From NCBI RefSeq assembly GCF_001556045.1, contig NZ_LSIC01000055.1:1-64000 (forward strand): a stretch of 64,000 nt of DNA, read 5' to 3'. Each line of letters begins with the position of its first letter. The stretch's first letter is position 1. The notes under the pieces are model-generated. The model worked only from the letters and a program-made list of their open reading frames with translations, made no database searches and was not told the origin of the DNA. The position numbers and the translations under genes are program-made. This document shows positions 29,012-37,568 of this stretch, one piece after another. The stretch comes from Bradyrhizobium sp. CCH5-F6. Its GTDB lineage: Bacteria > Pseudomonadota > Alphaproteobacteria > Rhizobiales > Xanthobacteraceae.

Positions 29012-29126
29012 GCTCCTCATCCTGAGGAGCTTGCGAAGCAAGCGTCTCGAAGGATGAAGGCCTCGCTGCTGCTTCTCGGCCTTTCATCCTTCGAGACGCG
29101 CGCGGGCGCGCTCCTCGGGATGAGGG
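29012..29126. repeat. Dispersed palindromic repeat (catccttcgagacgc family)
   Basis: CTCCTCATCCTGAGGAGC at one end and GCTCCTCGGGATGAGG at the other, with CGTCTCGAAGGATGAA and TTCATCCTTCGAGACG facing each other in the middle. The whole can fold into one long hairpin. It lies between the small exported protein and the dienelactone hydrolase. Confidence 0.85.
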
Positions 29127-29166
29127 GAGAGATGAGAGTTCGAAATAGCCAACAAGGACAATTCGC

Positions 29167-29838
29167 GTGGGACAGGACATCAGGCTGACGGCCTCCGACA
29201 ATTTCCAATTCGGCGCCTATCGCGCTGATCCCTCGGGCAGCCCCAAGGGCGCGGTGGTGGTGATCCAGGAGATCTTTGGCGTCAATCACCACATCCGGTC
29301 GGTCTGCGACCGGCTGGCGAAGGAAGGTTATGTCGCGATCGCGCCGTCGATCTTCGACCGGACGTCACCGAACTTCCAGTCGGGCTATTCGCCCGACGAG
29401 ATTGCGGAAGCGCGCAAGTTCGTGGCCAGCCCGGATTGGGCCGCGATGCTGCGCGACACGCAAGCCGCGATCGATGCAGCCAGGAGCGTTGGTCCCGTCG
29501 GCATCATCGGATTCTGTCTCGGCGGCAGCATCGCCTTCGTCGCGGCGACGCGGCTGTCGGGGCTGAAGGCCGCAATCGGCTATTACGGCGGCGCGGTCGT
29601 GCGCTTTGCCGAGGAGACACCGAAGGTGCCGACGCAATTGCATTTCGGCGAGAAGGATGCCGGCATTCCCCTCACCGATGTCGAGACCATCAAGGCGAAA
29701 CGGCCGGACGTCGAGGTCTTCGTCTATCCGGGCGCCCAGCACGGCTTCCATTGCGACGAGCGGGCGAGCTACGACAAGGCCAGCGCCGACATCGCCTGGC
29801 CGCGCAGCATGGAGTTCTTCGCAACGCATTTGGGATAG
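29167..29838 (+). CDS. Dienelactone hydrolase family protein
   Basis: A 223-residue alpha/beta hydrolase with a Cys nucleophile: Glu35 (IQEIFG), Cys117 (GFCLGG), Asp164 (GEKDAGIP) and His192 (AQHGFH), the standard set for carboxymethylenebutenolidase. The start is GTG at 29167. The family opens dienelactone in chlorocatechol breakdown, but many members in soil bacteria have other, unknown substrates, and no catechol pathway genes are adjacent. Confidence 0.9.
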   Translation: MGQDIRLTASDNFQFGAYRADPSGSPKGAVVVIQEIFGVNHHIRSVCDRLAKEGYVAIAPSIFDRTSPNFQSGYSPDEIAEARKFVASPDWAAMLRDTQAAIDAARSVGPVGIIGFCLGGSIAFVAATRLSGLKAAIGYYGGAVVRFAEETPKVPTQLHFGEKDAGIPLTDVETIKAKRPDVEVFVYPGAQHGFHCDERASYDKASADIAWPRSMEFFATHLG

Positions 29839-29858
29839 ATAGCGCGACTGTCTCGGGC

Positions 29859-29969
29859 GTCATTCCGGGATGCGCCGCGAAGCGGTGCAGGCCCGGAATC
29901 CATCCGGCGACGGAGTTGGTGGCGCGATGGATTCCGGGCTCGCGCCAAGAGGCGCGCCCCGGAATGACG
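29859..29969. repeat. Dispersed palindromic repeat (gtcattccgggatgcg family)
   Basis: The ends CGTCATTCCGGGATGCGCC and GGCGCGCCCCGGAATGACG are inverted, and an inner pair CCCGGAATCCATC/GATGGATTCCGGG also folds. It lies between convergent genes (dienelactone hydrolase plus, Wza-like minus), as such elements often do. Confidence 0.88.
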
Positions 29970-29985
29970 GAAGTGAGGGAGAGAG

Positions 29986-30726
29986 CTAGAACCAGCGCTC
30001 GCCGACGAACACGGTGTCGCCGGGACTGAGGGGGGTGCCGAGCGGCACCACGGCGCGCATGGCGCCGCCGTTCTCGGTATGCGTGACCGTGACCATGTCG
30101 CGCTTGGCGCGCGGCGAGAAGCCGCCGGCGATGGCGACCGCGCTCTCGACCGTCATGTTCGGCACGTAAGGATATTGGCCGGGCGCGAGGACCTCGCCGA
30201 GGATGAAGAACGGGCGATACGCCTCGATCTCGACCGCGACCGAGGGCTCACGGATGTAGCCGTTGCGCAAACGTGCGGCGATCTCGCCGGCAAGGCCAGC
30301 CGTGGTGCGGCCGCGGGCGGGCACGGCGCCGATCAGCGGCATGGTGATGGAGCCGCCGGCGTCGATCGCATAGCTGTTGGTGAGACCTTCCTGGCCGTAG
30401 ACAACGACGCGAAGCTTGTCACCGGCGTCAAGATGGTAGGAGGCGCCATTGCGCACCACCATCGGCGCGGCATAGCCGACCGGCATGGGCGCAGGCGAAG
30501 GTGCAAAGGAGTTGCGCAGCGCGCCGATGGCGCCGCCACCGTCACTGACGAAGACCGGTTGCGGGGCGCTATAGGGCTGGCCATAGGCCATGGAGTCGAG
30601 ATCGGCGCGCGGCTGCATCACTGCGACGGGAGCGGCGGTCTGCATGCAGCCGCCAAGGGCAAGCGCGGCGGACGCGGCCAAAGACACAGCTAAGTTCGAC
30701 CATCGAAACGCGCGTGCAACCGGCAC
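29986..30726 (-). CDS. Polysaccharide export outer-membrane lipoprotein (Wza/KpsD-like)
   Basis: A 246-residue lipoprotein with lipobox ALALGGC. Residues about 105-185 form the polysaccharide export (PES) domain (YHLDAGDKLRVVVYGQEGLTNSYAIDAGGSITMPLIGAVPARGRT). One SLBB-like domain follows (YRPFFILGEVLAPGQYPYVPNMTVESAVAIAGGF). The likely start is GTG at 30726, giving a short signal peptide with GAGGG upstream. No polymerase or Wzc kinase gene is nearby, so its export partner must be elsewhere. Confidence 0.85.
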   Translation of the reverse strand: MPVARAFRWSNLAVSLAASAALALGGCMQTAAPVAVMQPRADLDSMAYGQPYSAPQPVFVSDGGGAIGALRNSFAPSPAPMPVGYAAPMVVRNGASYHLDAGDKLRVVVYGQEGLTNSYAIDAGGSITMPLIGAVPARGRTTAGLAGEIAARLRNGYIREPSVAVEIEAYRPFFILGEVLAPGQYPYVPNMTVESAVAIAGGFSPRAKRDMVTVTHTENGGAMRAVVPLGTPLSPGDTVFVGERWF

Positions 30727-30830
30727 CGGACCTATCCCTCGAAACGAGACAGCTCCAGTGATGCACCGGTTATGGTTAATAAAGCGTTGAGTGGGAAGGC
30801 TGCGGCGGTGCGCACCAAGGACACGGCACA

Positions 30831-30953
30831 CTCCCTCCCGCGCTTGAGGACGGGGGAGAGGGTGTCTCGACGTTGGAACATTCACCAGAGGGCAGAACCC
30901 TCACCCGCATTGCCTCTGCGATGCAATGCGACCTCTCCCGCAAGCGGGAGAGG
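30831..30953. repeat. Dispersed palindromic repeat (CTCTCCCGC family)
   Basis: It begins CTCCCTCCCGCGCTTGAGG and ends with the hairpin CCTCTCCCGCAAGCGGGAGAGG. An inner sequence GCATTGCCTCTGCGATGCAATGC also folds. It fills most of the gap between the Wza-like gene and msrA. Same family as at 5192 and 56191. Confidence 0.85.
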
Positions 30954-30974
30954 TGCAAAGAGTCTGGATCAGGC

Positions 30975-31631
30975 TTACGCGCTGACGCCGACGCCGATCG
31001 GGCAGGACACGCCGGTCCCCCCCAGGCCGCAATAGCCGGCGGGATTCTTCGCCAGATATTGCTGATGGTAGTCCTCGGCGAAATAGAACTCGCCGGCGGG
31101 GGCGATCTCGGTGGTGATGGCGCCGAGGCCCCTGGCGGCAAGCGCCTTCTGATAGAGCGCCTTCGACTCCTCGGCCGCCTTCTTCTGCGCGTCGGAATAG
31201 GTGTAGATCGCGCTTCGATATTGCGTGCCGACGTCGTTGCCCTGGCGCATTCCCTGCGTCGGGTTATGGCTCTCCCAGAACGTCTTCAAGAGCGTCTCGT
31301 AGGAAATCTTCTTGGGATCGAACACCAACAGCACCACTTCGGTGTGGGCCGTGCGGCCCGAGCAGACTTCCTCATAGGTGGGGTTCGGCGTGTGACCGCC
31401 GGCGTAGCCGACGGCAGTCACGTGGACGCCATCGCCGAGCTCCCAGAATTTGCGCTCGGCACCCCAGAAGCAGCCGAGCCCGAACACGGCCTGCTCGAGA
31501 CCGGCGGGATAAGGCGGCTTCAGCCTGGCGCCGTTGACGAAATGGGTGGTCGCGGTCGGGATGGCCTCTGCACGGCCGGGCAGTGCTTCGGCGGCACTCG
31601 GCAATGCGGTCGTCTTGCGCATGAACAGCAT
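30975..31631 (-). CDS. msrA: Peptide methionine (S)-S-oxide reductase
   Basis: A 218-residue MsrA, which repairs oxidised methionine. The catalytic Cys54 is in [13 protein letters not shown], with [25 protein letters not shown] following. The recycling cysteines would be the C-terminal [12 protein letters not shown] pair. It has an N-terminal extension of about 45 residues without a clear signal peptide. ATG 31631 has GGAGATCC before it. Confidence 0.95.
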   Translation of the reverse strand: MLFMRKTTALPSAAEALPGRAEAIPTATTHFVNGARLKPPYPAGLEQAVFGLGCFWGAERKFWELGDGVHVTAVGYAGGHTPNPTYEEVCSGRTAHTEVVLLVFDPKKISYETLLKTFWESHNPTQGMRQGNDVGTQYRSAIYTYSDAQKKAAEESKALYQKALAARGLGAITTEIAPAGEFYFAEDYHQQYLAKNPAGYCGLGGTGVSCPIGVGVSA

Positions 31632-31772
31632 GATTGGATCTCCGGGACGAGCCATCCGCCGCTCGAGCAAAGCGGGAAACCTGGCGCTCAGGCGGCGTGC
31701 TCGCGAACAAGTGGGAATATAGCCATCTACGCGGCAAGGGGCAGCCTTGTTACGCGGCTGCCAGTCCAGGCC

Positions 31773-32090
31773 TCAATCCCGAGAATAGCCGATCAGCGGC
31801 TTGCGGGGGCGGAACAGGATCATCAGCAGGATGCCCAGAATACCGAGCACGGCGAAGACCGGCTGCTCCAGCACCAGGCGGATCACGGAGCTCCAGAGCC
31901 AGGGCGCCTTGGCCTCCACCCAGGTGCGGAATGCCGACTGGCTGGCCTGATTGATATCGTTCCAGAACTGGCCGAACCGGGTGAATCTGAGGGTCTGGTC
32001 GGCCACCCAGCGGGCGCCGTCATAGACCATGAAGATGAACCCGCCGGCGAGCAGCAACAGCCCTATCATTCGGAAGAAGCCGCGGATCAT
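31773..32090 (-). CDS. Hypothetical membrane protein with two or three helices
   Basis: A 105-residue protein with helices at about 8-28 ([17 protein letters not shown]) and 75-92 ([17 protein letters not shown]) and an amphipathic centre. RBS GGTGAGG is directly before the ATG. I do not recognise the family. Confidence 0.75.
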   Translation of the reverse strand: MIRGFFRMIGLLLLAGGFIFMVYDGARWVADQTLRFTRFGQFWNDINQASQSAFRTWVEAKAPWLWSSVIRLVLEQPVFAVLGILGILLMILFRPRKPLIGYSRD

Positions 32091-32233
32091 GCCTCACCTG
32101 CGCTGGCCGTCCGACCGGGCGACCTCTGGGAACGTTGCCAGCCAATAGCCGGGCGACGGCAGAAATTCAACCTCCTCAGGGCGTTACGGCACCCCTCCAG
32201 GCCGCCAACGCCGGATTCCAGCCCCCTAAAGCG

Positions 32234-32262
32234 TTGACGGTGCCAAAGACCCTCTCTATAAG
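32234..32262 (+). promoter_or_regulatory. Sigma-70-type promoter for rpsT
   Basis: TTGACG (32234-32239), a 17-bp spacer, and TATAAG (32257-32262). It lies about 250 bp before the rpsT start, so the transcript would have a leader of about 240 nt. No other gene on the plus strand lies between. The short open frame at 32324-32656 overlaps rpsT in another frame and is not used. Confidence 0.6.
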
Positions 32263-32511
32263 GGCGCCAACTGGCGGTGGGCGCAATCCTGCCGCCGCTG
32301 TTCTTTGAGCAGTTGCAGGCGCCTTGAGCTTCAAGACTCTCGCGAGCTTGAAGACTCCTTGGAGCCTCAGAGACAGCCGTAAGGCCGTCGCTCATGCTCC
32401 GGGAACGGCCCAGCAACCGAACACCCTAAATCCGAGCGTCGATTACGCGGTCAAGCAAGCCGGCGCTACCCGACCAAGACGCGACCGGTACCCGCAAAGG
32501 ACATTGAGACC

Positions 32512-32778
32512 ATGGCCAATACCACTTCCGCCAAGAAGGCGACGCGCAAGATCGCCCGCCGCACTGCCGTCAACAAATCGCGCCGCACCCAGATGCGCGG
32601 CGCCGTGCGCACCGTCGAGGAAGCCATCAAGACCGGCGATCGCGCCGCTGCCGTGAAGGCCCTCGCGACGGCCGAGCCCGCCCTGATGCGCGCCGCCCAG
32701 CGCAATATCATTCACAAGAACAACGCCAGCCGCAAAGTCTCGCGCCTCACCGCGCAGATCGCCAAGCTCGCGAAGTAG
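32512..32778 (+). CDS. rpsT: 30S ribosomal protein S20
   Basis: An 88-residue basic protein, [30 protein letters not shown] at the start and ending [20 protein letters not shown], the S20 pattern. It binds 16S rRNA early in 30S assembly. It precedes dnaA by 1.2 kb, the usual order in rhizobial relatives. The long leader could allow autoregulation by S20, as in E. coli, but no regulatory structure was shown here. Confidence 0.97.
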   Translation: MANTTSAKKATRKIARRTAVNKSRRTQMRGAVRTVEEAIKTGDRAAAVKALATAEPALMRAAQRNIIHKNNASRKVSRLTAQIAKLAK

Positions 32779-32823
32779 TTCGCAGCATCATCTGATCGGT
32801 CGACCCGATCAGCGCGTCAAACG

Positions 32824-32848
32824 GCCCGGCATTGCGCCGGGCTTTTTT
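32824..32848 (+). terminator. Rho-independent terminator of rpsT
   Basis: GCCCGGC (32824-32830) and GCCGGGC (32836-32842) are a perfect 7-bp stem with the loop ATTGC, followed by six T (32843-32848). It lies 46 bp after the rpsT stop codon. Confidence 0.92.
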
Positions 32849-34008
32849 GTTGCCTGTCACATTGCGCAAGCCGTCGCGCGAAGCTCGATCTTCGCCCGGA
32901 CGATCTGCATCGTGCGTTATTGTTCGTTCCGTAGTTCCACCTGCCGAAGCTCTGCAACAGTGGAGACTTCACTGCGTTGCAAAAACCCCTGTGCTTCAGG
33001 GCTCGAATTAAATCCGAGCCGTCCGGAGAGTTCTGCACACCGTAATTCACCGGAACGTGTGTGGCGGTGGAGTTACCCTTCCAAACGAGTCCCGAAAAGC
33101 AGTGACTCAATAATCACTTATCAACATAGCAGCGACAAGCATTTGGAAAATTCGTTCGCGCGTCAGGTGCGTGACGCTTTTGTAAAAAAAAATCGGCCGC
33201 GACTGAAAATTGTCACACCAGGCGCGGCGCTCTCGATTCTGTGCACGAATCCAAAAACTTGCTACGGAGCCTGTGAACAAGTCTCGCGCGACGTTAACGC
33301 TGGTCAAGTTTTTTGATCGATCGACTGTGAATCAATTTCGTTGCGAGTCTTTCCGCTTAGTGTATTCCTTAAGTCGTCAGCGGCGCCCACGATCTTCAGA
33401 CCAGCGCGGTTTAGGAAACGGGGCGAGCGTGCAAATCGGCGGCGGTGTGCACGTAGGCGACGCTTCAAAAAGCGATGTCGGTTCAAAACCCATAGCAATA
33501 TGGGAATGGTAGATTTTTGTCTGAACGTCTCCAAGCGGGATCTTCCCGCCTCGCGCAAGGCGCACAAGAGAGACGTCGCAAACTACCCCGGCACGCAAGG
33601 TGGCGAAGTCGAGCGGACGACCAGTACATTGGGCAGACATCCGCGACAGGAGTACGGCGCGGTTGTCTTCAGGACACGCAGGACCTTGTCGTGAGCGATC
33701 ACGGCAGGACGGGGAGGTATCATGTCTTACGGACTCAACGCGGTATTGAAACACGTTTCCCACTCAATCGATGCCGTTCCAGCTCCGTCGGATCTCCAGC
33801 CTCCCGCGTGTGACGGAGCGCCGAGTACGCGCTGACCTCGCGACCCCTCCATCTCTGACATCGCTGATCGGACGCGGCATTCCCGCCGAACGGTCGAGCC
33901 ATGCCCGACGATGAACTCGCTCGAGGTCGCGCCACGTTAGGGACCGTGGCAGGAACCCTGCTTGGCGCTCACAACGCAACTATATCTCTCAAGAGAAGTT
34001 TTCTGACG
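32849..34008. other. Non-coding region before dnaA, candidate replication-origin area
   Basis: About 1.16 kb without a credible gene. Short frames (33341-33694, 33377-33763, 33517-33813) lack ribosome sites and have atypical codon use. The sequence is clearly less GC-rich than its surroundings, most strongly at 33080-33350 (a run of 9 A at 33184-33192). It has one 8-of-9 match to the DnaA box (33118-33126) and weak ones at 33209-33217, 33272-33280 and 33326-33334. A 6-bp perfect inverted repeat CCCATA-GCAA-TATGGG lies at 33489-33504. A location upstream of dnaA next to rpsT is a plausible oriC site, but the signals are weak. Confidence 0.45.
33118..33126 (+). promoter_or_regulatory. Candidate DnaA box
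   Basis: TTATCAACA differs from the consensus TTATCCACA at one position. It lies in the AT-rich core of the region upstream of dnaA. It could serve the replication origin or DnaA autoregulation. Confidence 0.45.
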
Positions 34009-35418
34009 ATGACAATGGAACAGGATCGCTGGTCACGCGTGAAGGGTCGGCTGCGCTCAAGCGTTGGCGAAGACGTCTATACGAGCTGGTTTGCACGCAT
34101 GGATCTGGAAGGCGTGCAGGATGAGAGCGTGCGGCTCTCGGTGCCGACCCGATTCCTGAAGAGCTGGATCCAGGCCCATTATGCCGAGCGCGTGCTGTCG
34201 TGCTGGCAGGCCGAGATGCCGGAAGTGCATCGCATCGATCTCACGGTCCGATCCGCCGTGCGCCCGGCGGTGCAGCCGAAGGAAACGCCCGCGCCGATCG
34301 AGGCGCGCCGCGCGCCGGCGCCGGAGCTTCGCTCGACTGCAATCGCGCCGGTCTCGGCCAACCACGACGCGCTCGGCGGCTCGCCGCTCGATCCGCGCCT
34401 GACCTTCGCGAGCTTCGTCGTCGGCCGCTCCAACACGCTGGCGCATGCCGCCGCGCGCCAGGTCGCCGAAGGGCGACGCGGCGATCCCGTCATGTTCAAT
34501 CCGCTCTACATCCATGCGGGCGTCGGCCTCGGCAAGACGCATCTGCTCCAGGCCGTGACCTGGGCCGGCAATTCCGGCAACGAGCGCAAGGTGCTTTATC
34601 TCACCGCGGAAAAATTCATGTACGGCTTCGTCGCCGCGCTGAAGACGCAGACGGCGCTCGCCTTCAAGGAAGCACTGCGCGGCATCGACGTGCTCGTGAT
34701 CGACGATCTTCAATTCCTGCAGGGCAAGTCGACGCAGGCCGAGTTCTGTCACACGCTGAACGCGCTGATCGACGCAGGCCGCCAGGTCGTGATCGCGGCC
34801 GACCGTCCGCCGTCCGACCTCGAAAGCCTCGATGACCGCGTGCGCTCGCGGCTGGCCGGGGGCCTCGTGGTCGAGATGGGCTCGCTCGGCGAAGAGCTGC
34901 GCCACGGCATCCTCAAGTCGCGCGTCGCCGCCGCCCGCGCCCATCATGCGACGTTCGAAGTGCCCGAGGAGGTGCTGCAATATCTGGCGCGCACCATCAC
35001 CCATAACGGCCGCGACCTCGAAGGCGCGATCAACCGCCTGCTCGCGCATTCCAAGCTCAACAACCGGCCGGTGACGCTGGAGATGGCGGAGCACGAGGTG
35101 CGCGACCTGGTCCGGCCGCAGGAGCCCAAGCGGATCAAGATCGAGGACATCCAGCGCGTGGTGGCACGGCAGTATAATGTCAGCCGCTCGGACCTGCTCT
35201 CCTCGCGCCGCACCGCCAACGTGGTCCGCCCGCGGCAGGTGGCGATGTATCTCGCCAAGACGCTGACCCTGCGCTCGCTCCCCGAGATCGGCCGCCGCTT
35301 CGGCGGACGCGACCACACCACCGTGCTGCACGCGGTGCGCAAGATCGAGGCGCTGGTCTCCAAGGACACCGCGCTGTCCGAGGAAGTGGAGTCGCTGAAG
35401 CGCCAGCTTCAGGAATAA
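34009..35418 (+). CDS. dnaA: Chromosomal replication initiator protein DnaA
   Basis: A 469-residue DnaA. Domain I (about 1-80) starts [36 protein letters not shown] Pro/Ala-rich linker is followed by the AAA+ domain with Walker A GVGLGKTH and the Walker [14 protein letters not shown]. Domain IV ends in [17 protein letters not shown], the DnaA-box recognition signature. The ATG at 34009 gives the usual length; the frame is open back to 33901 but without an RBS. Confidence 0.96.
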   Translation: MTMEQDRWSRVKGRLRSSVGEDVYTSWFARMDLEGVQDESVRLSVPTRFLKSWIQAHYAERVLSCWQAEMPEVHRIDLTVRSAVRPAVQPKETPAPIEARRAPAPELRSTAIAPVSANHDALGGSPLDPRLTFASFVVGRSNTLAHAAARQVAEGRRGDPVMFNPLYIHAGVGLGKTHLLQAVTWAGNSGNERKVLYLTAEKFMYGFVAALKTQTALAFKEALRGIDVLVIDDLQFLQGKSTQAEFCHTLNALIDAGRQVVIAADRPPSDLESLDDRVRSRLAGGLVVEMGSLGEELRHGILKSRVAAARAHHATFEVPEEVLQYLARTITHNGRDLEGAINRLLAHSKLNNRPVTLEMAEHEVRDLVRPQEPKRIKIEDIQRVVARQYNVSRSDLLSSRRTANVVRPRQVAMYLAKTLTLRSLPEIGRRFGGRDHTTVLHAVRKIEALVSKDTALSEEVESLKRQLQE

Positions 35419-35452
35419 GCGCCTGGGCCACATGGGATATCGTCATGGGATG

Positions 35453-35555
35453 TCGTCATGCCCGGGCTTTTCCTTTGGCTTGTCCCGGGCATCCCCACGT
35501 TCCCGGTCCAGCAGCGCAAGACGTGGGTGGCCGGGACAAGCCCGGCCATGACGCC
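35453..35555. repeat. Dispersed palindromic repeat (cgtcatgcccggg family)
   Basis: Outer arms TCGTCATGCCCGGGCTT and AAGCCCGGCCATGACG; inner arms CCCACGT/ACGTGGG. It fills about a third of the 370-bp gap between dnaA and dnaN. Nothing else is visible in the remaining part except that the dnaN start lies behind weak RBS sequence. Related elements are at 44671-44710 and 59-81. Confidence 0.85.
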
Positions 35556-35788
35556 CGGAGACGGAGTTCGCCGCCAACCGGCACGTCGCGCTTCGGCACG
35601 AAACATCGGTAAATCGTGGGGAACTGCCGCCCAATCCCTTGAAACGGATGGCTTTCCGCGCCACCTTGCGCGACCCTGACGGCTTTGGTCATATCGGCGG
35701 GATGGCCTCAGCTTTTGGGGCCTTGCGGTGCCGCGGCGGGCTTCTCGGCCGTCCGGCTTTTTCATCTGGGGATCGGGCGAGTAGTGCA

Positions 35789-36907
35789 ATGAAGGTTACG
35801 GTCGAACGCGCGCAACTCCTGAAGTCGCTGGGCCATGTCCACCGCGTGGTCGAGCGCCGCAACACGATTCCGATCCTCGGCAACGTGCTGGTCCGCGCCG
35901 AAAACGCGAAACTGTCGCTGAAGGCGACCGACCTCGACCTCGAGGTGACGGAGACGCTGCCGGCGGAAACCGCGACCGCCGGCTCCACCACCGTGCCGGC
36001 GCACATGTTCTACGACATCGTGCGCAAGCTGCCGGATGGTTCGCAGATCGTGCTGGAGGCCGACGGCGACCGGGCGGTGCTCGCGATCCGCGCCGGCCGC
36101 TCGCGCTTCACGCTGCAGACGCTGCCGGAGAACGATTTCCCGGATCTGGCCGCGGGCGACATGTCGCACTCGTTCTCGCTCGCCGCCAAGGACGTCAAGC
36201 GGCTGATCGACCGCACCCAGTTCGCGATCTCGACCGAGGAGACGCGCTACTACCTCAACGGCATCTATCTGCACGCCGCCGGCACGGCCAAGGCCGCGAC
36301 CCTGCGCGGCGTCGCCACCGACGGCCACCGCCTCGCCCAGCTCGACCTGGTGCAGCCCAAGGGCGCCGAGGGCATGCCCGGCGTGATCGTGCCGCGCAAG
36401 ACCGTCGGCGAGGTGCAGCGTCTGATCGAGGACACCGAGGCCGAGATGACGATCGAGCTGTCGCAGGCCAAGATCCGCTTCACCATCGGGAACGTCGTGC
36501 TGACCTCGAAACTGATCGACGGCACCTTCCCCGATTACGGCCGCGTCATCCCGCAGAACAACGACAAGGAGCTCGTCGTCGACAAGAAGGATTTCGAGAA
36601 CGCGGTCGACCGCGTCTCCACGATCTCCAGCGAGCGCGGGCGGGCGGTCAAGCTGTCGCTCTCGCCGGGCAAGCTGGTGCTGTCGGTGACCAATCCGGAT
36701 TCCGGCAGCGCGACCGAAGAGCTGGAGGTCGAATACGCCTCCGACGTCCTCGATATCGGCTTCAACTCCCGCTACCTGCTCGACATCGCCGCGCAGATCG
36801 AAGGCGACGTCGCGACCTTGAGGCTCGCCGATCCCGGCTCGCCGACCCTGGTGCAGGACCGCGACGACAAGAGCGCGCTGTACGTGCTGATGCCGATGCG
36901 GGTGTGA
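35789..36907 (+). CDS. dnaN: DNA polymerase III beta subunit (sliding clamp)
   Basis: A 372-residue clamp, MKVTVERAQLLKSLGHVHRVVERRNTIPILGNVL at the start, with ATDGHRLAQLDL in the middle and ending ALYVLMPMRV, typical of DnaN. It encircles DNA and tethers polymerase III. The ATG at 35789 is the family start; the open frame to 35639 is not used. Confidence 0.97.
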   Translation: MKVTVERAQLLKSLGHVHRVVERRNTIPILGNVLVRAENAKLSLKATDLDLEVTETLPAETATAGSTTVPAHMFYDIVRKLPDGSQIVLEADGDRAVLAIRAGRSRFTLQTLPENDFPDLAAGDMSHSFSLAAKDVKRLIDRTQFAISTEETRYYLNGIYLHAAGTAKAATLRGVATDGHRLAQLDLVQPKGAEGMPGVIVPRKTVGEVQRLIEDTEAEMTIELSQAKIRFTIGNVVLTSKLIDGTFPDYGRVIPQNNDKELVVDKKDFENAVDRVSTISSERGRAVKLSLSPGKLVLSVTNPDSGSATEELEVEYASDVLDIGFNSRYLLDIAAQIEGDVATLRLADPGSPTLVQDRDDKSALYVLMPMRV

Positions 36908-36950
36908 GGGACGTGCTCCTCCTCTCGCGACACCTCGTACGCGGAGAGAA

Positions 36951-37114
36951 CCCCTCACCCGGCTTCGCTCCGCGAAGCCACCCTCTCCCACAAGGGGAGA
37001 GGGTGAAGCCGCAGTTCTCCTCGTCGAAACAAGCGCGATGCGCATTGTTGTGCCCTCTCCACTTGTGGGAGAGGGCAGCTCCGCTGGCAGATGCAAGCTC
37101 AATCGGGTGAGGGG
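36951..37114. repeat. Large paired palindromic repeat (CTCTCCC family)
   Basis: The outer arms CCCCTCACCC (36951-36960) and GGGTGAGGGG (37105-37114) enclose two hairpin units (CCCTCTCCCACAAGGGGAGAGGG and CCCTCTCCACTTGTGGGAGAGGG). The whole could fold as a 164-bp cruciform or long stem. It leads directly into the DUF559 gene. Confidence 0.88.
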
Positions 37115-37483
37115 TTGGTGCCGCAGGATCCGTCCCATCGGCCCGTCCCCAAACCTCTCCGCCAATTTGCGAAGAATATGCGCCGCGAACCGACGGACGC
37201 CGAAGCAGCAATGTGGCGCCTGCTGAGAGACCGCCGTCTCTCCACATTCAAATTTCGGCGGCAGGTTCCGTTCAGGAATTACATTCTCGACTTTGTCTGC
37301 TTCGAGATGCGCCTTGTGATCGAGATCGACGGCAGTCAGCACGCAGAATCACGACGCGATGTAGCTCGTGACGCCGCCCTCTCCGCTGAAGGCTTTGCCA
37401 TCGCGCGTTATTGGAACAATGAGGTGCTACAGCAGCCCACTTCTGTGTTGGAAGACGTCCTTGCAAAGCTTGCCGGGCGGTAA
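37091..37483 (+). CDS. DUF559 (Vsr-like) endonuclease-domain protein
   Basis: A 130-residue protein with the DUF559 core, related to very-short-patch-repair endonucleases: TDAEAAMWRLLRDRRLSTFKFRRQVPF, then YILDFVCFEMRLVIEIDGSQH, carrying the D...E-x-D acidic residues. The N-terminal 10 codons lie in the palindromic repeat, so the true start may be GTG 37118 or ATG 37178. It sits between dnaN and recF, flanked on both sides by repeats of one family. Its cellular role is not known. Confidence 0.75.
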   Translation: MQAQSGEGLVPQDPSHRPVPKPLRQFAKNMRREPTDAEAAMWRLLRDRRLSTFKFRRQVPFRNYILDFVCFEMRLVIEIDGSQHAESRRDVARDAALSAEGFAIARYWNNEVLQQPTSVLEDVLAKLAGR

Positions 37484-37487
37484 GATA

Positions 37488-37545
37488 CCCCTCACCCGTC
37501 GCCTCACTTCGTGAGGCGCCACCCTCTCCCACAAGGGGAGAGGGC
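37488..37545. repeat. Palindromic repeat (CTCTCCC family) after the DUF559 gene
   Basis: CCCCTCACCC, then CGCCTCACTTCGTGAGGCG and CCCTCTCCCACAAGGGGAGAGGG, matching one half of the element at 36951-37114. It starts 5 bp after the DUF559 stop codon and ends 24 bp before recF. Confidence 0.88.
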
Positions 37546-37568
37546 TCAGAGCGTGCCGCAGCCCAGAT

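Noticed and set aside
33341..33813. Small open frames in the region before dnaA
   Set aside because: They overlap each other on both strands, lack ribosome sites, and show no motif.
36951..37545. CRISPR array
   Set aside because: Repeats are palindromic, few and unequally spaced, with a coding frame between them; no regular spacers.
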